Shown: positions 7,533 through 15,846 of the stretch, piece after piece
Position numbering within the stretch: position 1 is the first letter of the stretch
Layout of the letters: each line of letters begins with the position of its first letter
Source of the DNA: Planctomycetota bacterium
Lineage (GTDB): Bacteria > Planctomycetota > Planctomycetia > Pirellulales > Pirellulaceae
Length of the DNA: 64,000 nt
Direction: 5' to 3'
Assembly: GCA_963204915.1 (NCBI GenBank)
Contig: CAUJHS010000074.1
Location: forward strand, 62,001-126,000
The notes under the pieces: generated by a model
The model's database searches: none
Told to the model about the DNA's origin: nothing
The model's input: the letters and a program-made list of their open reading frames with translations, nothing else
Program-made: the position numbers and the translations under genes

Positions 7533-9145
7533 TGCGGCGCGTAGGCTTCGAATTCAAAGAATGCGAACAGAAAATGGATCACCAGCACGTAAAGGGTGCC
7601 CCAAAGCACCGTCGACGTGACGCCGAGGCTCACGTCGCGCGCCGAGTTTTTTGTGGAAGCGCCGCGGTAATACGCAATCGAGCCAATGCCAAGGGCGCAC
7701 AAGAGCGTTTTCGCTAACAGCCACGACGTCCCGTCATACCACCACATGGCTGGGTCGCGCAAACGGTGGTGAAAGTGCAGCGACCAAAAGTCAGGGCCGT
7801 GCTGGGGGTGTGTCGCGGTGAACACGATCGCACTGACGATTGCAGCTGTCACGTATCCCAGGGCGACCAGTCCGGGAGCGCCTATCAGGAAAGCGTAGAG
7901 AATGTTCGTGAGCAAATACCGCTTAGGGGGCGCCCGAAAAGTGCGAAGTGCGTCGAGTTGGCGGCCGTAGGCGCGCCCCCCGACATCCGAAGCGACTGCA
8001 GCGCCGCACCGCGCCGCAATCAGTATCGTGATCAAAATGGGCGCCAGGATTCGATAAAGGGCGAATCCCGTCGCTTCGAGTAAATCTTCCAAGAGCAGCG
8101 GTTCGGTATACCGGGAATACGGTAAGAACCGAAACGTGAAGTACGTGGTTACAAATCCTAGAATTGCGCCCGCCAGCGCGATATAGATCCACGCCGTTGG
8201 ACCTGCCGCGAGTCCCAAATAGTGCCAAAGGCAGCGCAACCCCCACGCGACGCTTCTCCAGCGGGGCAGCAAACGCCAAGGTATCGTGGCTGCGGCCTCG
8301 ATGGCGCGCGTCGTAGCGACCAGGAAGTCGCCGGTCGTGCGTCCCACCCTCGCCAATTGCTGCGTCGCGCCGTTTGTTTCGAGGACTGGCGTGGCGTCGC
8401 GGACGGGGGGCTCCAAATGTTCCCGCAAGTCGGGCCAGTCGTCTTGCGGAACCGCCAACAGCGACTGCGTGTGCGAGTCGAGCAAGTAGATTTCGTCGGC
8501 AATGGGCGCCAACGAGTGGAAGTCGTGCGTGACGATGAGCGACGTTTTCGCGTGTGCCGAATGGGTCGTACGAATCAGCTCAGCCACTTGAGCCGCGGTC
8601 GCTGCATCGAGCCCCGACGTTGGTTCGTCGTACAAGATGACGTCGGGGTCGTACGCCAGCGTTCTCGCAATCGCCAGGCGTTGACGCTGCCCGCCGCTCA
8701 ATACCGCCGTGGGCGTGTGTGGAGGAACCCGAAGTTCGTTCAACAGTTCAAGCGGCCGCAAAGGTTGGCGCTGGCGGTCGCGGTGCGCAAAAGCGAAGCG
8801 GACATTATCCACCGCGCTCCATTCGTCGAACAAGGCGAAGTGCTGAAACACCACGCCGACAGAGGCGCGACGGTTCTGATTGTCGCCGCTTTCGGCCGAT
8901 TGGCCTGTTTCGATGGTTACGGCGCCCGTAACCTCCACGCCCGCATCCGAGGGGCGATGCAAACCGGCCAAGACGCGTAATAACAGCGACTTGCCCACGC
9001 CGCTACAACCCACAATCAACGTGATTCCGCCAGGACGAAACCGGACCGTGACATTCCGCAGAAGCGGGCGCCGGCCGGCAGTGATGGACAGGTCACGCAG
9101 TTCGATCACCGCAGCGTTCGACGAAGAAGAGACAGGAGCATTCAT
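7529..9145 (-). CDS. Single-chain MlaF-MlaE-like lipid ABC transporter (ATPase fused to permease)
   Basis: This 538-residue protein joins two parts normally made as separate subunits. Residues 14-225 are an ABC ATPase: Walker A GCSGVGKS at 46-53, signature LSGGQRQR at 149, Walker B VILYDEP at 169 and the His switch in VTHD. After a charged linker, residues 270-538 form a MlaE-type permease with several hydrophobic helices and the family hallmark ARCGAAVASDVGG...QLDAL at 378-400. In MlaFEDB these proteins move phospholipids across the cell envelope with a STAS protein (MlaB) on the ATPase and an MCE protein (MlaD) outside. A STAS gene lies only 24 bp upstream, which fits a MlaB role; no MCE gene is in the window. 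The ABC gene is coupled to the ECF gene by a four-base overlap. Family assignment is strong. The lipid and direction of transport are not known. Confidence 0.92.
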   Translation of the reverse strand: MNAPVSSSSNAAVIELRDLSITAGRRPLLRNVTVRFRPGGITLIVGCSGVGKSLLLRVLAGLHRPSDAGVEVTGAVTIETGQSAESGDNQNRRASVGVVFQHFALFDEWSAVDNVRFAFAHRDRQRQPLRPLELLNELRVPPHTPTAVLSGGQRQRLAIARTLAYDPDVILYDEPTSGLDAATAAQVAELIRTTHSAHAKTSLIVTHDFHSLAPIADEIYLLDSHTQSLLAVPQDDWPDLREHLEPPVRDATPVLETNGATQQLARVGRTTGDFLVATTRAIEAAATIPWRLLPRWRSVAWGLRCLWHYLGLAAGPTAWIYIALAGAILGFVTTYFTFRFLPYSRYTEPLLLEDLLEATGFALYRILAPILITILIAARCGAAVASDVGGRAYGRQLDALRTFRAPPKRYLLTNILYAFLIGAPGLVALGYVTAAIVSAIVFTATHPQHGPDFWSLHFHHRLRDPAMWWYDGTSWLLAKTLLCALGIGSIAYYRGASTKNSARDVSLGVTSTVLWGTLYVLVIHFLFAFFEFEAYAPQ

Positions 9146-9169
9146 GAACGCGGCGGACCGTAACCTGCG

Positions 9170-9538
9170 TTAAAACGTCGATAAAGCGGTAGATTGATCT
9201 GGGGCAATTTCAAAGTGCCGGTCCAAATGGGTAATCGCGAAGATTTCTGCAATTTCGGGCCGCAAGCCGCAAAGTTTGAGCCGGCCGCCCGCGGCCGAGA
9301 TCATTGCCTGCAGATCGATCAGCCGATTCAACGCGTTGCTTGACACATACTGCAATTGCGAGAGATCGATGAGGAGATTTTTCGAACGGCAGGCGTGAAG
9401 AATCGATTCGAGTTCGCCGAATAACTGCCTCACCACTTGCGGCTCGAAAACCTGCCGATCCAAGACCTCCACCATGGCAATATCGCCTGCCGTCCCTGCG
9501 AGCATTGAAACGGCCACGCGTTGATAGTCTTCCAACAT
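9170..9538 (-). CDS. STAS-domain protein, MlaB-like or anti-anti-sigma-like
   Basis: The start at 9538 is fixed by a strong AGGAGG eight bases before the ATG; a longer upstream reading is not needed. The 122-residue protein is a single STAS domain with the central LLIDLSQLQYVSSNALNRL segment, where the second Ser of VSSNAL stands at or near the phosphorylatable position of anti-anti-sigma factors, followed by the GGRLKLCGL strand. It lies 24 bp before the fused MlaF-MlaE gene, so a structural role on the ATPase, as MlaB has, is likely. A kinase gene directly upstream also allows phosphorylation control. The two roles are not exclusive. Confidence 0.88.
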   Translation of the reverse strand: MLEDYQRVAVSMLAGTAGDIAMVEVLDRQVFEPQVVRQLFGELESILHACRSKNLLIDLSQLQYVSSNALNRLIDLQAMISAAGGRLKLCGLRPEIAEIFAITHLDRHFEIAPDQSTALSTF

Positions 9539-9721
9539 GACTGGGCCTCCTGAGGAGAGATCCTCCCAACATTCGCCCGCCGTAGTGCTTGTACTCAGAA
9601 TACCGCGGCTGGGAGGCAAGCACAATCGTTTGCAGAATGAACGTTCGCTCAACGCGCAAGCGACGCATTGCAGAGCGTGGCTTTAAATCGAGCGAACGAG
9701 GCAGGCGATTACCGCGACGAA

Positions 9722-11353
9722 CTAAAATTGAGAGCTGTTTCCGTAGAAGACCTCGCGAATTTCGTGCAAGGCGAAGTCAGCGTCGCCCACATGCAAACGC
9801 ACCGCGCGCACTCCAGCGCCGCCTTGGCATTCCACCGACAGGCGATTCACTACACCGCGAATGCTGCGGCCATCGGCGGTTTCGGCGGCCACTTCTTTCC
9901 CGATCATGATGGCCGCCGCCGCAAGTTGCTGTTCGATGGGTCCGGCCGACGGAGCAGCGGACGGCGCGGGAGTTGGTGTGATCGCCTTCTGGGGCGGAAG
10001 CGTGGCGTGCAGCGGCGCGTCGGCGATCGCCGCATTCAAATGGGCCGACGTAGGCGGCGACACCGCCTCCATACCGATGTACAGCGCGAGATCGTCGCCA
10101 ATGAGTGGTAGTTCGCCTTCTCCCAGTCGTAGCTCGGGCAGGACACGCTCCAAGTCCTCGACCACTTCGCGCATCAGCGAGTAACGGTCCTCTGGATTCG
10201 CAGCGACCATGCGCTGGAAGATCAAATCCAAACGTTCGGTGGCGTCGGCGCAAAGGTCGCGCAGCGAAGGGCGCGGCGCGGTCTGGTGCCATAACAGTTT
10301 TTGCACCATCGAGCCTTCCGGCGAAATGGGCCGCGCGGTGAGCAGATAAAACATCGTACAGCCCAGGCTGTAGATATCCGCGCGATGATCGACGGAGTGT
10401 GCATCGACCGCTTGTTCGGGCGCCATGTAGTCGATTGTTCCCATGGCCTGGCCCATTTGGGTCAGTTCGAGCGCGTCCTCGCCGCCGATGGCCTTAAGCT
10501 GCGCGAGGCCCATGTCCAAAATCTTCAGCGTGCCTTGGACATTGACCACTAGGTTCGCCGGTTTAATATCGCGGTGCACAACGCCCTGCAAATGTGCGTG
10601 CGCCAACCCACGAGCGGCTTGAATGGTGAGTTGCACGGCCACCGGTGCCGGCAATTCGCCGGCTTCCGCCACGTAATTGGCTAGATCCGGCCCTTCGACA
10701 AGCTCCATGACGAGAAAATGTAGCCCGTCTTCTTCGTCGGCGTCGTAAGCCGCGGCGATGTTTGGGTGGTGCAGTTTGGCGGCGGCTTGAACCTCTCGAT
10801 GGAATCTTTGCACCGTGGCTTCCGATTTCACCACGTCGCGCGGAAGAATCTTGAGCGCGACCTCCCGCTTCATCCGTCGATGCCGCGCACGAAACACCAT
10901 GCCCATGCCGCCTTCGCCGAGCGGACAGAGCAACTCGTATTTGCCGAGAATCAAGCCGCGCGCCCGCCCGCTGGACAAAACCTGTGCCTGGTACGGCGTA
11001 AGGATCTTGTCGGTCACCAGGGCCGACGCCATCACGCCGCTGTCGGCGAGCATGGTTTGCGTGTGCGACTGAATCCAGGCCTCAAGCTGCGGCTCATCCA
11101 GCAAACCACTGGTCAGCAGTAAGCGCACAAAATCGTCGGCGGTGACAGGATGAACGCCCTCCTCGCCATGCAGCCCGCCTTCCCGTTTGGGTTTTAGCTC
11201 TGGAGCCTGACGCGCGATCGTGGCGAATGCCTGGACGGGGTCCATCGTGAGGGCGGGCGTAGCCACTTCATCCGGGAGGAAGTTCGTGACCGCCGCGAGA
11301 TGCGCGTCGCGCGCTTCAGCCCGACGTTGGCGAGATTCCCAGTTCGACTCCAT
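9722..11353 (-). CDS. Ser/Thr protein kinase, soluble, DMG variant
   Basis: This is a 543-residue Hanks-type kinase. An N-terminal helical segment of about 130 residues ends with ILTPYQAQVL, a lead-in found before many planctomycete kinases. The kinase domain spans about 139-400: LGEGGMGMVF, Lys168, HRDIKPAN at 260, and DMG at 280 in place of DFG. The C-terminal 140 residues hold a Pro/Ala-rich linker and then a small beta-rich end domain (about 470-535: IGKEVAAET, GVRAVRLHVGDADFAL). No membrane helix is seen, so it works in the cytoplasm. It lies between two STAS genes (121 and 183 bp gaps on the same strand), which makes those proteins its most likely substrates, in the manner of partner-switching kinases, though those normally have the GHKL fold and not the Hanks fold. 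Confidence 0.92.
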   Translation of the reverse strand: MESNWESRQRRAEARDAHLAAVTNFLPDEVATPALTMDPVQAFATIARQAPELKPKREGGLHGEEGVHPVTADDFVRLLLTSGLLDEPQLEAWIQSHTQTMLADSGVMASALVTDKILTPYQAQVLSSGRARGLILGKYELLCPLGEGGMGMVFRARHRRMKREVALKILPRDVVKSEATVQRFHREVQAAAKLHHPNIAAAYDADEEDGLHFLVMELVEGPDLANYVAEAGELPAPVAVQLTIQAARGLAHAHLQGVVHRDIKPANLVVNVQGTLKILDMGLAQLKAIGGEDALELTQMGQAMGTIDYMAPEQAVDAHSVDHRADIYSLGCTMFYLLTARPISPEGSMVQKLLWHQTAPRPSLRDLCADATERLDLIFQRMVAANPEDRYSLMREVVEDLERVLPELRLGEGELPLIGDDLALYIGMEAVSPPTSAHLNAAIADAPLHATLPPQKAITPTPAPSAAPSAGPIEQQLAAAAIMIGKEVAAETADGRSIRGVVNRLSVECQGGAGVRAVRLHVGDADFALHEIREVFYGNSSQF

Positions 11354-11473
11354 GCGCGTAGATCCCCTGACGACTGCGAGACGGCAATCAAAACACGCGG
11401 GCGAGTTAGTGCGGTGGGTCGGCGAACAGCGGAATATGCTACGAGCAGCGGCGCCGCTGGCGTGAAAACATCA

Positions 11474-11839
11474 TCAAAACGACGACAATGCGTCGGCCTC
11501 GGTGGGCCGGATATCAAACACCTGGATCAAACGCGTGGCCACAAAAACGCTTTCGACCTGGGGCGTCAAGCAGCACATTTTCAGTTTGCCGCCTGCGTCG
11601 ACCACGCGTTTTTGAAAGTTAATGAGACGATTTAGCGCGGCGCTGGAAATAAAGTCGACGCGCGATAGGTTGAGCACGATGGTCGTCCGCTGGTCCTGCT
11701 CAATCAACGCCATTAATTCGTGAGCCAACTCTTGCATGAGCGTAGGGCCGGAAAGCTTTGAATCGCGCACGCGGACCACCGTGACGGTTCGACCGTTACT
11801 CGGGTGGTCGAAGACTTCGATCCGACCGAATTCGCCCAT
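11474..11839 (-). CDS. STAS-domain anti-anti-sigma-factor-like protein
   Basis: This 121-residue single-domain protein is the first gene of the minus-strand signalling island. The core IVLNLSRVDFISSAALNRL and the following GGKLKMCCL strand identify a STAS domain, and ISSAAL holds the Ser expected at the regulatory site. It resembles the second STAS protein of the island (9170-9538) in the ALNRLI helix and the strand after it, so the two are probably paralogues. The gene starts about 300 bp from the divergent cobL gene. It could titrate an anti-sigma factor or sit on another transporter ATPase; the neighbouring kinase suggests phosphorylation control. Confidence 0.88.
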   Translation of the reverse strand: MGEFGRIEVFDHPSNGRTVTVVRVRDSKLSGPTLMQELAHELMALIEQDQRTTIVLNLSRVDFISSAALNRLINFQKRVVDAGGKLKMCCLTPQVESVFVATRLIQVFDIRPTEADALSSF

Positions 11840-12138
11840 GCGGCTCCAACCTTGCCGTCCGTACGGATGCTAGGGACTTACCGCCCCATGCCCTTGTTGC
11901 AGGAAACATGTTGCAGGAAAGGGGGTTCTCAACCAGCACTGGAGAATTGCAGTACAACCCCCCAGCGCGTTGGGACATTAACCTTGTCCAGGGTAGTGGT
12001 GTACGGCGAAAAACGCAACAGTTACGTTCACGGTTTTTTGAGCGTCCGAGGTGATTCGCGCCTCCTGTCGAGGGCGACTATTTCCCAAGGTTGGCGGTTG
12101 GCATACAATCCAAGCGATTCAGCAATTCATCACGAACG
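11840..12138. promoter_or_regulatory. Divergent promoter region with a tandem TTGCAGGAAA repeat
   Basis: This 299-bp stretch lies between the first STAS gene and cobL. It holds two identical ten-base copies, TTGCAGGAAA, at 11897-11906 and 11911-11920, fourteen bases apart, about 60-80 bp upstream of the STAS start. The spacing is a little over one helical turn, so it may be a tandem binding site. No clear -10/-35 pair is convincing by eye, and no short gene is seen. Confidence 0.35.
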
Positions 12139-13407
12139 ATGAGGATGGGGAACTTGGCGACGCGCGAAAAGATCTGCATTGTCGGCATGGGCGACGACGG
12201 TTTGGAAGGTTTGACCGCCACGGCGCGCCAAGCCCTGGAACGGGCTGAAATCATCATTGGCGCCCCCAACTTGCTCGCGAATCTTCCCGATCAGAACGTC
12301 GAACGCGTTGCGATGGGAGGCGACCTGGATCGGGTCATTCAGCAAATCGAGGCGGCGCCAACGAAGCGCGTTGTCGTGCTGACCACGGGCGATCCCTTGT
12401 TTTATGGAACGGCCCGGTTCCTGGTCCAACGTTTAGGCAAGGAAAACTGCGAAGTATTTCCCGGCGTTAGCACGATGCAACTTGCGTTCGCCCGTGTCAA
12501 AGAGAGTTGGGATGAAGCGTATCTGGCCGATCTTGCGAATCATCCTCTAAGCCGGGTGATTGAAAAGATACGCCTTGCCGAAAAGGCCGGACTGTTCACC
12601 ACCGATTCGGCGCCGCCCGCGGCGTTGGCGGCGGCGTTGCTAGATCAAAAGATCGACTATTTCACGGCTTACGTGTGTGAAAACCTCGGTTCGCCCGACG
12701 AACGAGTGACCCAAGGCGAATTGGCGGAAGTGGCGCAGCAAGAGTTCTCGCCTTTGAACGTGGTTATTCTGATTCGCAAACCCGAACCGCCGGATCGACC
12801 GGCTTCGATGCAGGGACGTCGCCTGTTCGGCAACCCCGATGACGCGTTCCTGCAAAGTCAGCCTCACCGGGGGCTGTTAACTCCGGGAGAAGTGCGCGCC
12901 ATCGCCTTGGCGGAGCTTGACTTGGGCGAGGAAAGCATCGTGTGGGATGTTGGAGCAGGAAGCGGTTCGGTCGCCATTGAAGCGGCTCAAATCGCACGAC
13001 GCGGAATGGCTTTTGCGATTGAGATGGACCCCGAGGATCATCAACTGATAGCCGCCAATGCGCAACGTTTCGGAGTGATGAACCTCAGACCGGTTTTGGG
13101 TAAGGCGCCCGAGGCGTGGGAGAAACTTCCGGCGCCGGATGCCATTTTTGTGGGCGGAACTGGCCGCGCCGTGAGCCGCATTGCCGAACTCGCGTTTGAC
13201 CGGTTGCGCGCAGGCGGGCGAATGGTGGTTAACGTGAGCAGTATCGAAAGCATCGCCGCGGTGCGCGAGATCTTGCATGCCAAATCGGGCGACGCGTCGG
13301 TAAGGATGGTGCAAATCTCGCGCGGCGTATACCAACTGGAACGCATGCGGTTCGAATCGCTGAATCCGACGTTCCTGATCAGCGCTGTAAAAACCGCTGG
13401 CAAATAG
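12139..13407 (+). CDS. cobL: Bifunctional precorrin-6Y methyltransferase/decarboxylase (CobL, CbiE-CbiT fusion)
   Basis: CobL methylates C5 and C15 of the corrin ring and removes the acetate carboxyl at C12 during vitamin B12 synthesis. The N-terminal half (about 7-205) is the CbiE tetrapyrrole methylase: ICIVGMG start, TTGDPLFYG and PGVSTMQLAF. The C-terminal half (about 225-415) is the CbiT Rossmann methyltransferase: VWDVGAGSGSVAIEAA SAM loop and AIEMDPE. Both active parts look complete at the usual length near 420. I chose the ATG at 12139; an ATG two codons later, or a TTG at 12091, is possible because none has a strong Shine-Dalgarno sequence. No other corrin gene is in the window, so the pathway genes are scattered or the cell salvages intermediates. 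Confidence 0.92.
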   Translation: MRMGNLATREKICIVGMGDDGLEGLTATARQALERAEIIIGAPNLLANLPDQNVERVAMGGDLDRVIQQIEAAPTKRVVVLTTGDPLFYGTARFLVQRLGKENCEVFPGVSTMQLAFARVKESWDEAYLADLANHPLSRVIEKIRLAEKAGLFTTDSAPPAALAAALLDQKIDYFTAYVCENLGSPDERVTQGELAEVAQQEFSPLNVVILIRKPEPPDRPASMQGRRLFGNPDDAFLQSQPHRGLLTPGEVRAIALAELDLGEESIVWDVGAGSGSVAIEAAQIARRGMAFAIEMDPEDHQLIAANAQRFGVMNLRPVLGKAPEAWEKLPAPDAIFVGGTGRAVSRIAELAFDRLRAGGRMVVNVSSIESIAAVREILHAKSGDASVRMVQISRGVYQLERMRFESLNPTFLISAVKTAGK

Positions 13408-13504
13408 CGGCCTGAATCGGCTGTTGTAATCTTGCCTCCGATTGCGGTTTCTGGGTTTGATTTCGTTGCAGAGTCTTTTCTCTTGGTGTTCGTCGTTTCA
13501 AGCC

Positions 13505-14590
13505 ATGAACCGAAAAACCGTGTTTGGTTTAATCGTTGTGATCTTCGCCGTCGCCGTTCCTGTGCCCGCGCAGGATGACACTACGGTTGATCGTTCCAAG
13601 AGCGTCAATGCCATTCGGGCTTTGCAACGAGGCGCTGGCGAGTTTCTTCTCGCGCAAACGCGAGAGTCGTTCCGACGTTGGCATCCTGGTGCTTTGGCGC
13701 GCCGTGGCCGAACTCCCGAATTAATTTTGGAAGATAACTGGCAAAGCGCGCCCAAAGATCGTCTGCTGGTGATTGCCGTGCATGGGTTTTACTCAAACCG
13801 CGACCGTGTCGCGGCGTTGCTTACCAGCGCGGCCGAGGACGGTTACCCCGTGGGGCGGTTTGAGTATGCTTCGGAACAACCGCTGGAAGACACCGTGCGC
13901 TTGCTTTCGGATCGCTTGAAACAAATCAAACGCGAGCAACCCGAACGCCAGGTAGCGCTCGTCACGCACTCCTTGGGAGGGGTGGTTGCGCGCTCTGTGA
14001 TCGAAGATTCAGCGCTAGATCCAGGCAACGTGGTGAAACTGATTATGGTAGCGCCTCCGAATCACGGGTCGAAATTGGCGAACCTTGGTTTAGACGTTGA
14101 CCCGGCCCCCGCCCTGGACGAGCCGGATGAGCGGCAGGCGGCAACTTGGGGGCGCGCCGCGTTACTTGCGGCAATTGGCCCAGTTACGGCCCAGGTAAGG
14201 ACGGACTCGGAGTACCTGGCGGCGCTCAATGCGCGTCCGCGAAATCCCCGGGTGCGCTACAGCATTTTCCTGGGAACCAAGGCGCCGCTTCCCCGCGTGG
14301 GGGCCGAAGCACTGAAACTTGGGTTAAGCGAGTCCGATCGGAAGTGGCGCTGGACCCGTTGGGTGGGCGATCGCGTAAAGCCCCAGTTGTTTGACCTGCC
14401 TGAATTTCAAACGGGGCTGGGCGATGGCGTTGTGTCGGTTGAAAGCGGCCGTCTGGAAGGCGTCGAAGACGTGGTGCTGCTTCCGTTCCACCATGCCGAA
14501 CCCTTGTGGGACGAAGACGAGGAAGCCGTTCAGCAACTCTTTCGGGAAATTCTCGCTCGCCTGAAGCGCGGCGAGCGAAATGCGTCGTAA
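13505..14590 (+). CDS. Exported alpha/beta hydrolase (lipase/esterase-like)
   Basis: The 361-residue protein begins with a signal peptide (NRKTVFGLIVVIFAVAVPVPAQ), so I start it at the ATG at 13505 and not at an upstream TTG. The alpha/beta-hydrolase core is shown by VIAVHGFYSN (oxyanion loop region) and the nucleophile elbow THSLGGVVARSV. Downstream the GDGVVSVESGRL stretch is like the substrate side of triacylglycerol lipases, and a late His in LPFHHAEPLW may complete the triad. The likely role is hydrolysis of an ester or amide in the periplasm or outside; the substrate cannot be named. The gene is convergent with the LRR lipoprotein gene, with only seven bases between the stops. Confidence 0.82.
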   Translation: MNRKTVFGLIVVIFAVAVPVPAQDDTTVDRSKSVNAIRALQRGAGEFLLAQTRESFRRWHPGALARRGRTPELILEDNWQSAPKDRLLVIAVHGFYSNRDRVAALLTSAAEDGYPVGRFEYASEQPLEDTVRLLSDRLKQIKREQPERQVALVTHSLGGVVARSVIEDSALDPGNVVKLIMVAPPNHGSKLANLGLDVDPAPALDEPDERQAATWGRAALLAAIGPVTAQVRTDSEYLAALNARPRNPRVRYSIFLGTKAPLPRVGAEALKLGLSESDRKWRWTRWVGDRVKPQLFDLPEFQTGLGDGVVSVESGRLEGVEDVVLLPFHHAEPLWDEDEEAVQQLFREILARLKRGERNAS

Positions 14591-14597
14591 TCCTCAC

Positions 14598-15719
14598 TTA
14601 TTGAATTTGGCCTTTGGCAAGCAGATCCCAGAACTGCGCCGCGGGAATCACGTTGCTGTTTTCGGGATCGTCAAACTTCGTTCCCACTTCCTGCAGCGAC
14701 GCCATTTGTTGCACGATTTCCATTCCGCGCGTAATTCGGGCCGGTGTGAATACCAGTTGCATCAATTGCAGACCCGCCAACGGCGTGAGGTCCGTCGCGG
14801 CTGACTCGCCAATGTGCAGTCGTCGTAATTCCGTCATCGAGGCCAATGGGGACAGGTCCTGAACGGGCGAACCTTTCATCGTCAGGCTTACCAACGGCGC
14901 GCCCTGAAGCGGGGCGATGTTCGTCACGGGAGCGTCGCTTAACCAAAGCATCGTGAGCGGCATGCCTTGCAGTACGCGAATGTCTTGAACCTGAGTTCCC
15001 GCGAGACTGAGTTGCTCAAGCTGCATCCCTTGGAGCACCGAAATGTCGCTCACGGGCGTGCGGCTTAGATAAAGTGATCGTAGCGGCATACCTTGCAGGA
15101 TGGACAAATCATGGATTGGCGCGCCCTCAATGAATAATTGCTGAAGCGGCATGCCCTGAAGCGGCGAGAAGTCGGTCACGGGCGCATCCATGACGTCAAG
15201 CGTTTCTAAAGCCATGCCCACCAATGGCGATAAGTCGCGTACTTGCGTCCCGCCAAGAAACAGGTGTTGCAACTTCATGCCGCGCAGCGGCGATAAGTCA
15301 GCAATCGGGGAGCCGGTAAGGTCCAATGCAAAAAGGGGCAGTCCCGCGATGGGCGCAAGATCGGTCACGTCGGCGCCGCGCAGCGACATAGCCAGCACTT
15401 GTCCGTTTTGAATTCGGAACTGGCCTAACCCATTGTAATTCGGGTTTGCGCGGCGAATGCTTTCGTGCAATTGTTCAACGGTCATTGCTGTTGCGTCGGC
15501 CGGTGGGAGGGCCGGCGGTTTAGGCGGCGGTGGTCCGTCGACCGTCGCTGTCGCCGAAGCAAGCGCGACGCCTCCCCCCTCGGCGGAGACGGGAATGCGC
15601 GCCTCGGTCGACGATTCAGACGCCGTGACCGCCGCCGGCTGATCGGACGATTTCGAACATCCCAGCGTCAGCAAGAACAACGCGCCAAGCGCTCCGGTCA
15701 GGAACGACGAGTAGTTCAC
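14598..15719 (-). CDS. Leucine-rich-repeat lipoprotein
   Basis: The 373-residue protein has a lipoprotein signal peptide with lipobox LTLGC, so it should be lipidated at Cys21 and sit in a membrane of the envelope. A Pro/Ala-rich spacer leads to about ten leucine-rich units of some 23 residues from about 110 to 335. The consensus is close to P(V/I)xDLSPLxGMxLxxLxLxGT, with units such as DISVLQGMQLEQLSLAGTQVQ and DIRVLQGMPL. The repeats are very regular, which suggests recent internal duplication. The pattern is like the internalin-type LRR fold and fits a protein-binding surface. No enzyme motif is seen. Confidence 0.85.
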   Translation of the reverse strand: MNYSSFLTGALGALFLLTLGCSKSSDQPAAVTASESSTEARIPVSAEGGGVALASATATVDGPPPPKPPALPPADATAMTVEQLHESIRRANPNYNGLGQFRIQNGQVLAMSLRGADVTDLAPIAGLPLFALDLTGSPIADLSPLRGMKLQHLFLGGTQVRDLSPLVGMALETLDVMDAPVTDFSPLQGMPLQQLFIEGAPIHDLSILQGMPLRSLYLSRTPVSDISVLQGMQLEQLSLAGTQVQDIRVLQGMPLTMLWLSDAPVTNIAPLQGAPLVSLTMKGSPVQDLSPLASMTELRRLHIGESAATDLTPLAGLQLMQLVFTPARITRGMEIVQQMASLQEVGTKFDDPENSNVIPAAQFWDLLAKGQIQ

Positions 15720-15846
15720 AACTCCACCTCATCCGTGAAATGTCAGAATCCGTCCCCGTAAAACGGTGGCCAAGAGAACGCCAACCGCGAGCATAGTAAC
15801 AAAATCGCGGAGACGTGTCGTGATGGATTTTTTTCCGAGTCACGCA

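Noticed and set aside
8222..8980. 252-codon plus-strand frame
   Set aside because: It is antisense to the MlaF-MlaE gene, whose ATPase motifs fix the true frame.
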